Assembly: GCA_026391805.1 (NCBI GenBank)
Contig: JAPLDJ010000015.1
Span: 248,001-312,000 of the forward strand
Length of the DNA: 64,000 bases
Reading direction: 5' to 3'
Origin: Bacteroidota bacterium
GTDB lineage: Bacteria > Bacteroidota > Bacteroidia > Bacteroidales > FEN-979
Positions 1 through 7,303 of the stretch are shown one piece after another (within the stretch, counting starts at the first letter, position 1; each line of letters begins with the position of its first letter). The position numbers and the translations under genes are program-made. The notes under the pieces were generated by a model that was not told where the DNA came from, ran no database searches, and worked only from the letters and a program-made list of their open reading frames with translations.

Positions 1-1
1 G

Positions 2-1033
2 AAGGAAGAGATCTATATTCAGCGCAATTATCTTGAAGAAAAACAGGTAGAGACCATCTATTTCGGAGGTGGTACGCCTTCTTTTCTGAAGGCTGAAGAA
101 ATTGCCGGGTTGCTGGCGGAGATCCGCGGGTATTACAACATCTCCGGCGATCCTGAAATTACCCTGGAGGCAAATCCCGACGATATTGATCCTTCGCTTT
201 TACAAGCGTATCGCTCGATCGGAATCAACCGGCTGAGCATTGGAGTACAGTCTTTTTTTGATGATGATCTGGAATACCTGAACAGGACCCATTCAGCGCA
301 AAAGGCTGAAGAATCTGTTTCTCAGGCAAAAGCAGCAGGATTTTCCAACATCAGCCTTGACCTGATCTATGGAATTCCAACACTGACCAATGAAAAATGG
401 GGAAAAAATCTCGAAAAGGCATTTTCACTGGATGTTCCTCACATTTCGACCTATTCACTGACCGTTGAACCCAAAACAGCACTGGACCTGTTAATCCGGA
501 AAAAGAAACTTCCCGGGCCCGTTGAAGAACAGGTTCTGTCTCATTTCCGTATTCTTTTACGAAAGATGAACGATCACGGATTTGAACATTACGAGATCTC
601 GAATTTCTGCAGGGATGGTTTATATTCAAGGCACAACAGCATGTACTGGAACGGCACCCACTATCTCGGGCTGGGACCGTCGGCACACTCATTTAACGGG
701 ACATCCCGGCAATGGAATCTTTCAAATCTTGTCCAATATATAACCCAGATCAAGGAAAATGACCGGTTCTATGAATCCGAAGAGTTGACCACAATTCAGC
801 AGTACAACGAATATGTGATGGTCTCACTCAGGACGATGTGGGGATGTGATTCCCGGAAGATCCGGGAGGAATTCGGCGATGAAACCGGTGAACGGTTCAC
901 GGAGCACGTTGCACGATTTATTGAATCTGGCGATGTGATTGAAAAGGATAGTATTTATTATCTGACAGACGAAGGAAAGCTCTTCGCCGACGGTATTGCG
1001 GCCGAGCTATTTATGGATAACAACTCTGTGTAA
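2..1033 (+). CDS. hemW: HemW-like radical SAM heme chaperone, 5'-truncated by the window edge
   Basis: The reading frame is open from base 2, so the start and the radical-SAM cysteine motif lie before the window; 343 codons are visible of a family usually near 380 residues. Motifs seen in order are IYFGGGTPS, LSIGVQS, LDLIYGIP and YLGLGPSAHS, all characteristic of the HemW / former oxygen-independent coproporphyrinogen oxidase-like family. Known HemW proteins bind heme and insert it into respiratory enzymes; they lack coproporphyrinogen oxidase activity. A heme chaperone would fit an organism that makes many cytochromes, but this is only context. The gene ends in TAA at 1031-1033. An internal TTG at 110 is not a credible start because the conserved GGGTPS motif lies upstream of it. 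Confidence 0.9.
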   Translation, partial: KEEIYIQRNYLEEKQVETIYFGGGTPSFLKAEEIAGLLAEIRGYYNISGDPEITLEANPDDIDPSLLQAYRSIGINRLSIGVQSFFDDDLEYLNRTHSAQKAEESVSQAKAAGFSNISLDLIYGIPTLTNEKWGKNLEKAFSLDVPHISTYSLTVEPKTALDLLIRKKKLPGPVEEQVLSHFRILLRKMNDHGFEHYEISNFCRDGLYSRHNSMYWNGTHYLGLGPSAHSFNGTSRQWNLSNLVQYITQIKENDRFYESEELTTIQQYNEYVMVSLRTMWGCDSRKIREEFGDETGERFTEHVARFIESGDVIEKDSIYYLTDEGKLFADGIAAELFMDNNSV

Positions 1034-1114
1034 CTCCGTGCTTCTCTGTGAACCTCTATGAATCAAAAAAATATTACACAGAAAACCCCGAAAACAAAGG
1101 TTTAAATCAAAATA

Positions 1115-1157
1115 TTCTTCGTGGTTCTTCGTGTCTTCTTCGTGGATCTTCGTGTAA
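1115..1157. repeat. Four tandem ~10-bp units of the type TTCTTCGTGG
   Basis: Units start near 1115, 1125, 1135 and 1146, differing by one or two bases. They fill the convergent gap between hemW and the methyltransferase gene. A weaker relative is visible just after the hemW stop (about 1032-1060). No gene or terminator hairpin is seen here. Confidence 0.7.
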
Positions 1158-1178
1158 CATATTTTAGGACAAGACATA

Positions 1179-2087
1179 TCATTCCCTTACCAGCTTCAGG
1201 AATGTCCCTAACGGCAGCTTCCTCCCCGCTCTGTCGGGAAGGTACATTTCTCCCAATACAATTTCGCCGCTGTTCCCAAAATGGCTTCTGACAAGGTTTT
1301 CTGCAATCAGCGCGGAAAATCCCATCGAATACATGCTGAAGATCACGAAGCTGTTTTCCGGTTCCAGCAACTGGCTGCAGCATCCGATCATCTCATCGAC
1401 GGAATCCTGCAGGATCCATTTCTCCCCTTCCGGTCCCCGGCCATATGCCGGCGGATCGAGGATGATCCCGTTGTATTTATGACCCCGTTTTACTTCCCGT
1501 TTTACAAATTTCAGCGCATCCTCCACCACCCACCGGATGCCATCCAGCCCGCTCAGCTCCATATCTTCACGTGCCCAGTTCACCACCGGTTTCACCGAGT
1601 CCACATGAATAACATCAGCCCTGGCAGCCCTGGCGGCAAGCGAAGAACCGCCTGTATAAGCAAACAGGTTTAACACGTTTGTCGTATGACGTATGTCGTT
1701 TGTCGCTGCAAGGAGATCATAAATTGCATCCCAGTTCACAGCCTGCTCCGGGAAAACGCCGATGTGGCCGAACGAGGTCAGCCCCAGACGGAATTTCAGG
1801 TTCATTTCTTTATAAGAATAGGATATCACCCATTGATCCGGCATGGAAGATTTTCTTTTCCACTCCCCTTTTTCGGTAAGATCCTGTTTTGAGGGATCGA
1901 TGCCGCGGGTTCGTTTGTACCAGCCATGCGCCAGTTGTTCCCACTCTTTTTCCGGAAGCGATTTCTGCCAGACAGCCTGTGGCTCCGGGCGGGCCAGGAC
2001 GTACTTTCCGAACCGTTCCAGCTTTTCCGAACCTCCGGTATCGATGAGTTCATACTCCTTCCAGTTCGATGGGGTGAGGATTTGCAT
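1179..2087 (-). CDS. Class I SAM-dependent methyltransferase, RlmI/RlmK-like
   Basis: About 302 residues. A SAM-binding motif LNLFAYTGG sits near the middle, followed by an acidic strand end (VIHVDS) and the substrate-site motif DPPAYGRG, as in the RlmI/RlmK group of rRNA cytosine or guanine methyltransferases. The N-terminal PUA domain of RlmI is not evident, so the exact target base cannot be called. The start chosen is ATG at 2087, one base after the stop of the upstream cupin gene; the frame stays open upstream to a TTG at 2111, but that would overlap the cupin coding region. The tight junction suggests co-transcription with the cupin gene. Confidence 0.7.
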   Translation of the reverse strand: MQILTPSNWKEYELIDTGGSEKLERFGKYVLARPEPQAVWQKSLPEKEWEQLAHGWYKRTRGIDPSKQDLTEKGEWKRKSSMPDQWVISYSYKEMNLKFRLGLTSFGHIGVFPEQAVNWDAIYDLLAATNDIRHTTNVLNLFAYTGGSSLAARAARADVIHVDSVKPVVNWAREDMELSGLDGIRWVVEDALKFVKREVKRGHKYNGIILDPPAYGRGPEGEKWILQDSVDEMIGCCSQLLEPENSFVIFSMYSMGFSALIAENLVRSHFGNSGEIVLGEMYLPDRAGRKLPLGTFLKLVRE

Positions 2088-2088
2088 T

Positions 2089-2400
2089 TTAAACGAGGTC
2101 TTTAATGACAAGAATTTTTACTTCTGTTTCTCCGGGATTTCCCCAGGCACGTTCTGTACCTGCTTCCAGCCAGATACAGGTGTTCTCTGAAACAGTGATA
2201 TCTTCATTCCCGGCTTTAAGGATGCCGGAACCCTGCAGCACAAAAAAGATCACATCAAAGGGCTGAATGTGTGGATCCATTCTCTCGCCGGGCTTCAGGT
2301 TAAGATGAACAACTTCTAACTTCGGCGAGGAAAACATGATCCTGCCGTCAAGTTTAAACGGCACTTTGGGAGCATTTTCGATCTTACAAACAACAGGCAT
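2089..2400 (-). CDS. Small single-domain cupin protein
   Basis: 103 residues forming one cupin barrel. The first conserved cupin motif is visible as LKPGERMDPHIQPFDVIFFV and the second around ENTCIWLEAGTERAWGN. The second metal-binding histidine of classical cupins is not obvious (RAW where H is common), so metal binding is uncertain. It precedes the methyltransferase gene with a one-base gap and probably shares its transcript. No substrate can be inferred. Confidence 0.75.
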   Translation of the reverse strand: MPVVCKIENAPKVPFKLDGRIMFSSPKLEVVHLNLKPGERMDPHIQPFDVIFFVLQGSGILKAGNEDITVSENTCIWLEAGTERAWGNPGETEVKILVIKDLV

Positions 2401-2540
2401 GGCGATTTTTATCAGAGAAAGCTAGGATTTGTTCCGCACGAACTGCATTATTTGTATCAAAACTATGAAAAAAATTTCAGTTGACCGTATTACCTTTTGA
2501 CATTCCGGCGGATTAAGCAGAAAAATTAAAACAGAAAATT

Positions 2541-3002
2541 ATGACAGCAACATTTTCACAGATTTTTATCCAGGTGGTATTTTCGGTGAAAAGCCGGAAC
2601 AACCTGATCCCGCAGGAAAACCTGGAAGAGGTATTTGAGTATATGGCCGGGATCATCCGCAACAAAGGACATAAACCGATCATTGTCGGCGGGGTGTCGA
2701 GCCATGTTCATGCATTTATCGGATTCAAACCCGGGGGCAGCATTTCAGGGTTGGTGAGGGACATTAAGAACAACACCACAAATTTCATCAACCAGCAGGA
2801 TTGGATGACGGATAAATTTTCGTGGCAGAATGGGTTTGGGGCATTTTCCTACGGAAAATCGCAGGTTGACCAGGTTTATAACTACATCAGCAACCAGGCC
2901 GAGCATCATATAACGAAGAGTTTCCGGGAGGAATATGTGATTTTTTTGGAGAAATTTGGGGTTGATTATGACGAAAAATATTTACCACCGGAAATAGAAT
3001 AA
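2541..3002 (+). CDS. IS200-like Y1 transposase, probably REP-associated (RAYT) type
   Basis: 153 residues, the normal length of IS200/IS605 TnpA-like HUH nucleases. The HUH metal-binding motif is seen in SSHVHAFIG and the catalytic-tyrosine helix in VYNYISNQAEHH. Such enzymes cut single-stranded DNA at hairpins using one tyrosine. No TnpB is present. The 450 bp directly downstream are packed with palindromic repeats in inverted and tandem arrangement, which is the arrangement known for RAYT genes and their REP/BIME elements. The gene looks intact, with ATG start and TAA stop. Confidence 0.85.
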   Translation: MTATFSQIFIQVVFSVKSRNNLIPQENLEEVFEYMAGIIRNKGHKPIIVGGVSSHVHAFIGFKPGGSISGLVRDIKNNTTNFINQQDWMTDKFSWQNGFGAFSYGKSQVDQVYNYISNQAEHHITKSFREEYVIFLEKFGVDYDEKYLPPEIE

Positions 3003-3014
3003 TGAAAACGGAAT

Positions 3015-3460
3015 AATAATAATACCACCCCTACGGGGTTCATAGATATTACACATGTCCCGTGGCTAGAATAATTTCACCGCTGCGCGGTTGTAAGTAC
3101 GAGGCATCCGATAATATTCCGGTGATATAAGATTGTCAAACATCAATTTTACCAAAGGATATTAAGATTCTCAATGAAAAAGAAAATGGCATTAGCCCTT
3201 TTAAGGTTTTACCATTTTTGGACAGATCAAATCCAATAGCTAGTCTTTTAGTATCATTATTTTACGATAGAATCCCCTAAACCGTGCAGCGGTGACATTA
3301 TTCTAGCACGAGATAATAACATACCGTTAAACCGCGTAGCGGTGACATTATTCTGGAATGTGGCAATAACGTACAATTGAACCGCGCAGCGGTGACATTT
3401 TTCTACCCAAGGGAAGATCGGTTTGTACCCGGAAACCCCATCGGGGTGATATTATTGTTT
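3015..3460. repeat. REP/BIME-like mosaic of palindromic repeats next to the transposase
   Basis: The 468-bp gap between transposase and DUF2249 gene has no credible gene. Its outer ends carry GC-rich hairpins (ACCCC-tac-GGGGT at 3027-3039 and ACCCC-atc-GGGGT at 3435-3447) whose flanks are mutually inverted. Inside lie one inverted copy (3067-3092) and three direct copies (from 3278) of a second palindromic unit with core ACCGCGCAGCGGT. The middle part, about 3093-3277, is AT-rich and shows nothing recognisable. Confidence 0.8.
3278..3405. repeat. Tandem array with an exact 50-bp period
   Basis: The core ACCGYGYAGCGGTGACATT starts at 3281, 3331 and 3381, exactly 50 bp apart. The parts between the cores also resemble each other (both carry ATAAC-like and TAC..TT sequence), so this is a degenerate tandem repeat of about 2.5 units. 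Each core can fold into a short hairpin (ACCGC/GCGGT). Confidence 0.8.
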
Positions 3461-3470
3461 TTATAAATCT

Positions 3471-3722
3471 CTATCGCCTGAAATAGGTATGAAACAACCC
3501 GGTTTCATCCGTTTCCGTGTGATTTTCAAACCCCAATGCCTTCAATTTCTCGATCATCGGCATCGGCGGAAATGGTGTTATGATTTCAAAGACTTCGCCA
3601 GGCAATAATCCGGCGGTTTCCTGTATAACCCTTTCCAACGGGTGCTCACCTGTTGCCAGGATCGGCCGTGCATCGAGACTTATCTTAATATTGGCTTTGT
3701 TCAGCCATGAAGGTGTTTCCAT
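3471..3722 (-). CDS. DUF2249 domain protein
   Basis: 83 residues that match the DUF2249 pattern: SLDARPILATGEHPLE near the N-terminus, then PPMPMIEKLKALGFE and a C-terminal FHTYFRR strand. The fold is TusA-like, and family members commonly sit beside hemerythrin-domain and nitrogen-oxide genes; a biochemical role is not established. Here it is the last gene of the operon that starts at the Rrf2 regulator, 18 bp after the DUF438/hemerythrin gene, which fits the usual association. Confidence 0.8.
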   Translation of the reverse strand: METPSWLNKANIKISLDARPILATGEHPLERVIQETAGLLPGEVFEIITPFPPMPMIEKLKALGFENHTETDETGLFHTYFRR

Positions 3723-3740
3723 AATTAAATTTCTTATTGA

Positions 3741-4973
3741 TTATTTTTTGTAGGATAAAATCCGTTGTTCCCCGCCGAGGGCGCGTTTTTCCGTCAGGTC
3801 GGCAGAAACCTCGAGCGTGCCAAGATATTCCCCCGCATCATTCCGGATTGCAAAATATTCGATGTGGATGAATTGGGGGCCCATCTGGATCCAGAAAGGT
3901 GCACTGTCGGCTTTCCCGGATTTGAAATCGCTCAGGATCTGCTCCACAACGTGCACACTTGACGGAGGATGACACATTCTAACATCGCGGCCGAGGATCG
4001 CCCGGTTCCGGTCGAAAACCCGTTCTTTCCCCTGTGTGAAATATTTGACTTTATCATCTTTATCCACAAAGGTCATGTCGATGGGCAGGGTATTCAGAAT
4101 ATGAAGAAGTTCTTCCACCGAAAGTTTCCCGCTCGGCAGCTGGATATTATTGTCATCTGCCGACCTGTTCTCGGACAGGTGGATCCCTTCCGGCTTCCAT
4201 TCAATCTTCGGATCATAGAGGCAGTAACCGATCTCTGTTGTCTGGCGGTAGATGTCGTACCAATTCTCATCGGTCAGCTTGTCCATGGTCATCGGAAGAA
4301 GGATCTCTTCCTCCTTCATGATCATATCAGCGACAGCCTTTACGGCCGGTTGCAGCTGCATATCGATTTTGATCTTCATAAGCTCAGCGCCGCCGGGACC
4401 GGGCGTAAGCAGCGATTCCATGGCGCTTTTTAAAAGGTTCCTCGTCTCGTTGTGTTTTCCCCACATAACGGTAGGCGGACCTGTAATTCCATATTTTTCA
4501 AGGAACGGGAAAAGCAGGTTTTCCTTCCTGCGGTAATGCTTGTCAACATCCATCAGGCTGTTGAAGAGCGACCGCAGGCTGTTCAGGTAGGCCTCTTCAC
4601 CAATCGTCCGTATCAGTTCCTCATATTTCACGAAAAGATCCTCCAGTTTCTGCATGACCTTCTCCAGTTCCCTGTTTTCGCATTGGAATGTATCAACAGG
4701 ATGTCCCGGCGGAACGATCTTCGCGCCCGAGAGATCAATGCTACCTTCAAGCGCCTCTGTGTGAATATCACAAAGTCGGAGCACTTCCGTTTCCGGCAAT
4801 CCTCCATTGATCAGCTCCTGCTCCACTTCCACCACTTCACCATACGGTATCTTCTGCATCAGTTCGGCCAGACGTTTCCGGATCTCCTGCGGGGCAATGC
4901 CTTCATGCAATTGAAGGATCATGTGCTTGAGCAATTCTTTCCGCTCTTTTGGATTATTTATCAACTCACTCAT
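3741..4973 (-). CDS. DUF438 / hemerythrin (HHE) / PAS domain protein
   Basis: 410 residues. The first ~75 residues match DUF438 (ending in the VPPGHPVDTF segment), residues ~95-235 form a hemerythrin-like helical bundle with candidate di-iron ligands in HYRRKENLLFPFLE, WGKHNETRNLL and EEEILLPM, and the C-terminal ~120 residues form a PAS-type sensor with CHPPSSVH. No output domain or membrane segment is visible. Proteins of this architecture are thought to sense or buffer oxygen or NO through the diiron site; that is family knowledge, not shown here. It lies in the putative NO-response operon 28 bp after a cupin gene. Confidence 0.85.
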   Translation of the reverse strand: MSELINNPKERKELLKHMILQLHEGIAPQEIRKRLAELMQKIPYGEVVEVEQELINGGLPETEVLRLCDIHTEALEGSIDLSGAKIVPPGHPVDTFQCENRELEKVMQKLEDLFVKYEELIRTIGEEAYLNSLRSLFNSLMDVDKHYRRKENLLFPFLEKYGITGPPTVMWGKHNETRNLLKSAMESLLTPGPGGAELMKIKIDMQLQPAVKAVADMIMKEEEILLPMTMDKLTDENWYDIYRQTTEIGYCLYDPKIEWKPEGIHLSENRSADDNNIQLPSGKLSVEELLHILNTLPIDMTFVDKDDKVKYFTQGKERVFDRNRAILGRDVRMCHPPSSVHVVEQILSDFKSGKADSAPFWIQMGPQFIHIEYFAIRNDAGEYLGTLEVSADLTEKRALGGEQRILSYKK

Positions 4974-5001
4974 ACTGCTAAAAATTGAAATCGTTTTTTC
5001 T

Positions 5002-5331
5002 TTATCCCTTGATCATCGTAAGCACCATTTTGAATTTTTCCGTGGCATTTACTGCATGCGGAATGTTAGCCGGCATGATGATCGAATCGCCTGCCACAAG
5101 CTCGTAAGGATTGTGGTTGATGATGATCTCAGCCGCTCCTTCAACCACCTGGACCATCGCATCAAAAGGAGCCGAATGTTCACTCAGCCGCTGTCCCTTG
5201 TCGAAGGAAAAAAGGGTTACATTCCCAACGCTGCGGTCGAGTACCCTTTTGCTTATAATTCCATCCGTGGAATAATCCACGCTCTCTGTGAACCTGAATT
5301 TGTTTCCCGGTTCGAAAATGTTCTTTTCCAT
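5002..5331 (-). CDS. Cupin domain protein in the NO/redox operon
   Basis: 109 residues, single cupin barrel. Motif one is seen as KGQRLSEHSAPFDAMVQVVE and motif two as GDSIIMPANIPHAVNA, with His residues in both motifs suitable for a metal. Close relatives are commonly found beside hemerythrin and hcp-type genes in anaerobes. It lies between the YgbA gene (93 bp upstream, a gap that holds a GC-rich palindrome) and the DUF438 gene. No substrate is known. Confidence 0.8.
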   Translation of the reverse strand: MEKNIFEPGNKFRFTESVDYSTDGIISKRVLDRSVGNVTLFSFDKGQRLSEHSAPFDAMVQVVEGAAEIIINHNPYELVAGDSIIMPANIPHAVNATEKFKMVLTMIKG

Positions 5332-5354
5332 AATGTTTTTATTAAGTTAATTAT

Positions 5355-5408
5355 GACCCCTCCCCTTTCATCCTCCTCCCCTGGAGGGGAGGGGGCAGGG
5401 GGTGGGGC
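5355..5408. repeat. GC-rich palindromic intergenic repeat, copy 1
   Basis: C-runs followed by G-runs with a CTCCCCTGGAGGGGAG centre. It lies inside the operon, between two co-directional genes, and would form a strong hairpin in the transcript. Related copies lie at 17644, 33315 and 45387. Confidence 0.75.
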
Positions 5409-5424
5409 TTTTGTATTTCGCTAT

Positions 5425-5718
5425 TTATTTTATTGCATGCATAATCGCTATCACCGGGTGTCTGAATATCATCCTCGGTCCGGAAAAGCGCATGACCTTC
5501 CGTATTTCTTCTCTCCTTATCGGGCTATAGCAATGAACCGGGCACTCCTTGCAGGCTGGTTTGTCTTCTTTAAAAACGCACCCTTCAATCCGTTTCATTG
5601 CATATTCCCTCAACTCCGCGCAGTCATAACACAATTCGTTTCCTCCATGCACGGACCGGCAATAGAGCTTTATGATTTTCTCTATTGTTCTTTTTTCGCG
5701 TGCAATTGACATATTCAT
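5425..5718 (-). CDS. ygbA: YgbA-family (nitrous oxide-stimulated promoter) protein
   Basis: 97 residues with eight cysteines, including LCYDCAEL, ACKECPVHCYSP and a lone Cys near GCVF; the order and the ending RFSGPRMIFRHPVIAI match the YgbA_NO family. In enterobacteria ygbA belongs to the NsrR regulon and helps growth under nitrosative stress. The cysteine pattern suggests a metal or Fe-S site. Its position downstream of an NsrR-like Rrf2 gene supports the same regulation here (inference). Confidence 0.85.
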   Translation of the reverse strand: MNMSIAREKRTIEKIIKLYCRSVHGGNELCYDCAELREYAMKRIEGCVFKEDKPACKECPVHCYSPIRREEIRKVMRFSGPRMIFRHPVIAIMHAIK

Positions 5719-5772
5719 AACCCGGTGGTGTTTATCCTGCGATCGTTGTATTATCCTGACTTATTGATAAAC

Positions 5773-5803
5773 TTTCGCTTTTCGCTATTTCGCTTTTCGC
5801 TAC
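5773..5803. repeat. Short repeat of TTTCGCT units
   Basis: Three to four units of TTTCGCT/TTTTCGCT immediately downstream of the ferredoxin-like gene (minus strand). The reverse complement, AGCGAAATAGCGAAA, recurs at 8104-8130. Confidence 0.6.
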
Positions 5804-5808
5804 TTATT

Positions 5809-6660
5809 TTAGGCCCATTCCTCCCCCATCACTTCCCCCTGCACACTGATCACCGCCTGTTTTATCGGAATATTCCGCCCTGACTGCTCCCTGGCGACTT
5901 TGGCCATCTGCAGCAGACCGCCACAACAGGGAACCTCCATGATCACTACGGTAAGCGAATTGATTTTCGTATCGGAGATCATCGAAGTAAGCTTTTCAAG
6001 GTAAGATTCCTTGTTTGAATCCAGTTTCGGACAGGCAATGGCAATCGATTTCCCTTTCAGGTAATGTGAATGAAAATTGCCCATGGCAAAGGCTGCGCAA
6101 TCGGCTGCCAGCACCACATCTGCATTTTTAAAATAGGAAGCCTGCGGGTTTAGCAGGTGCAATTGCACCGGCCATTGGCGGAGTTCAGACGGGGCGCCGG
6201 CCGGTTCTGGGGCTGGCTGGTTTCCGGCATTTTTTACCTGTTCTTCGTCAATCCTGAAATCCCTTGCGGCTGCACCCGGACATCCGTGAGGGATGGGTTG
6301 AATTTGCTTTTCATTCATATCAATGTTGTTTTCTTTAATATATGCTATGGCTTCGTTTAAAAATTCCTGTTCATTATGATCGCGGAGATGTTCGAGGTGG
6401 GCAAGAATGGTATTTGCCCCTTTTTTTGAAAGGATCTCCATTACCTTGCGTTCATTGTAAGGTTCGGCTTCACGTTCAATGATTTCGATAGCGCCTTCCG
6501 GGCAGTGGCCGATGCAGGCGCCCAGGCCGTCGCAGAACAGATCGCTGATCAGCCGGGCTTTTCCGTCGATGATCTGCAACGCCCCTTCCTGGCAGTTGGG
6601 AATGCACAACCCGCACCCGTTGCACTTTTCTTCGTCAATTTTTATGATGCTCCTCTTCAT
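5809..6660 (-). CDS. Ferredoxin-domain protein with cysteine-rich C-terminal part
   Basis: 283 residues. An N-terminal ferredoxin module has a complete cluster motif CNGCGLCIPNC (residues 13-23) and a second motif CDGLGACIGHCP in which position 46, normally Cys, is Leu. The C-terminal ~120 residues carry further conserved-looking cysteines (ADCAAFA, CPKLDSN, PCCGGLLQ). No signal peptide, so cytoplasmic. Genes of this type accompany Rrf2 regulators and hybrid-cluster genes in anaerobes; the reaction is not known. It is the first gene after the Rrf2 regulator, 63 bp away, same strand. Confidence 0.75.
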   Translation of the reverse strand: MKRSIIKIDEEKCNGCGLCIPNCQEGALQIIDGKARLISDLFCDGLGACIGHCPEGAIEIIEREAEPYNERKVMEILSKKGANTILAHLEHLRDHNEQEFLNEAIAYIKENNIDMNEKQIQPIPHGCPGAAARDFRIDEEQVKNAGNQPAPEPAGAPSELRQWPVQLHLLNPQASYFKNADVVLAADCAAFAMGNFHSHYLKGKSIAIACPKLDSNKESYLEKLTSMISDTKINSLTVVIMEVPCCGGLLQMAKVAREQSGRNIPIKQAVISVQGEVMGEEWA

Positions 6661-6723
6661 TTTATGTTTCTTTGTTATTTATTATATTGTGGGATTACAT
6701 TACCTTTTTGTGATGAAAAAATA

Positions 6724-7122
6724 TTATAGGTATTTCTGCAATGTCTGATCCTTAAGGAATTTTTTAAATTCGATTGTCATTTTATTTACCACATTCCCCA
6801 TGACGCACTGATCAAAATGACAGACTTCATTCACCAGCGGGCAATCGGTGATTTCAATCGGCCCTTCAATTGACTGGTAAATCTCCAGCAGGGTTATTTC
6901 AGATGGTTTCTTTTTCAATGTAAAACCACCGGCAGGCCCCCTGACCGATTTTAGAAGATCATTTTTCACGAGGCGTTGCGTAACCTTGGATATATGGTTT
7001 TTTGAAAACCCGGTCTGTTCAGCGATTTTCACCGCATTGATGCCCTTTTCGTTCCGTGCAATCAGAACCATACCGTGGATTGCGATCGAGGCAGCTTCGG
7101 ACATGGAGAAGATCTTTGACAT
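6724..7122 (-). CDS. Rrf2-family transcriptional regulator, NsrR-like
   Basis: 132 residues. A winged helix occupies residues ~5-70 (recognition region GFSKNHISKVTQRLV, wing RGPAGGFTL), followed by the dimer helix and three cysteines C94, C101 and C106 (CX6CX4C), the usual place for the Fe-S cluster of NsrR/IscR-type members. The order of downstream genes (ferredoxin-like, YgbA, cupin, DUF438/hemerythrin, DUF2249) makes nitric-oxide sensing the best guess. An IscR role is less likely because no isc/suf genes follow. It heads the operon and has a Bacteroidetes-type promoter at 7149-7177. Confidence 0.85.
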   Translation of the reverse strand: MSKIFSMSEAASIAIHGMVLIARNEKGINAVKIAEQTGFSKNHISKVTQRLVKNDLLKSVRGPAGGFTLKKKPSEITLLEIYQSIEGPIEITDCPLVNEVCHFDQCVMGNVVNKMTIEFKKFLKDQTLQKYL

Positions 7123-7148
7123 AATAGATATTTAGGTATTTGAATGCG

Positions 7149-7177
7149 CAAATATAACAATAATTTTTATTCTGCAA
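7149..7177 (-). promoter_or_regulatory. Bacteroidetes-type promoter of the Rrf2 operon
   Basis: On the minus strand TTG (7177-7175), an 18-base spacer, then TATATTTG (7156-7149), matching TTTG-N18/19-TAnnTTTG. The same spacing is found at the tRNA-Cys promoter. The ATG follows 27 bases after the -7 element. Confidence 0.55.
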
Positions 7178-7239
7178 GAAAAAAGTGAAAAATTTCTTCT
7201 GATTATTTTTCCCTCTGGTGAATGTCTCCTGTAATTTTT

Positions 7240-7247
7240 TACCTTTG
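7240..7247 (+). promoter_or_regulatory. -7 element TACCTTTG upstream of the RNA methyltransferase
   Basis: Exact match to TAnnTTTG; the -33 element is weak. It lies 56 bases before the ATG at 7304. Confidence 0.4.
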
Positions 7248-7303
7248 AAGTTACCTGTATTGACGCCAAGCGCTTAGCGCCCAGCAAAAAACGCTCTACC
7301 AGT

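Noticed and set aside
3278-3405. Possible CRISPR array (three repeats, regular spacing)
   Set aside because: The would-be spacers resemble each other, the repeat core is a REP-like palindrome, an inverted copy lies upstream, and no cas gene is near.
4452-5709. Long plus-strand frames opposite the DUF438, cupin and YgbA genes
   Set aside because: They lie antisense to genes with clear family motifs and span unrelated intergenic sequence including a GC-rich repeat.
7269-7279. GCGCTTAGCGC hairpin upstream of the SpoU methyltransferase as a riboswitch or attenuator
   Set aside because: Only five-base arms with a one-base centre and no T-run; too weak.
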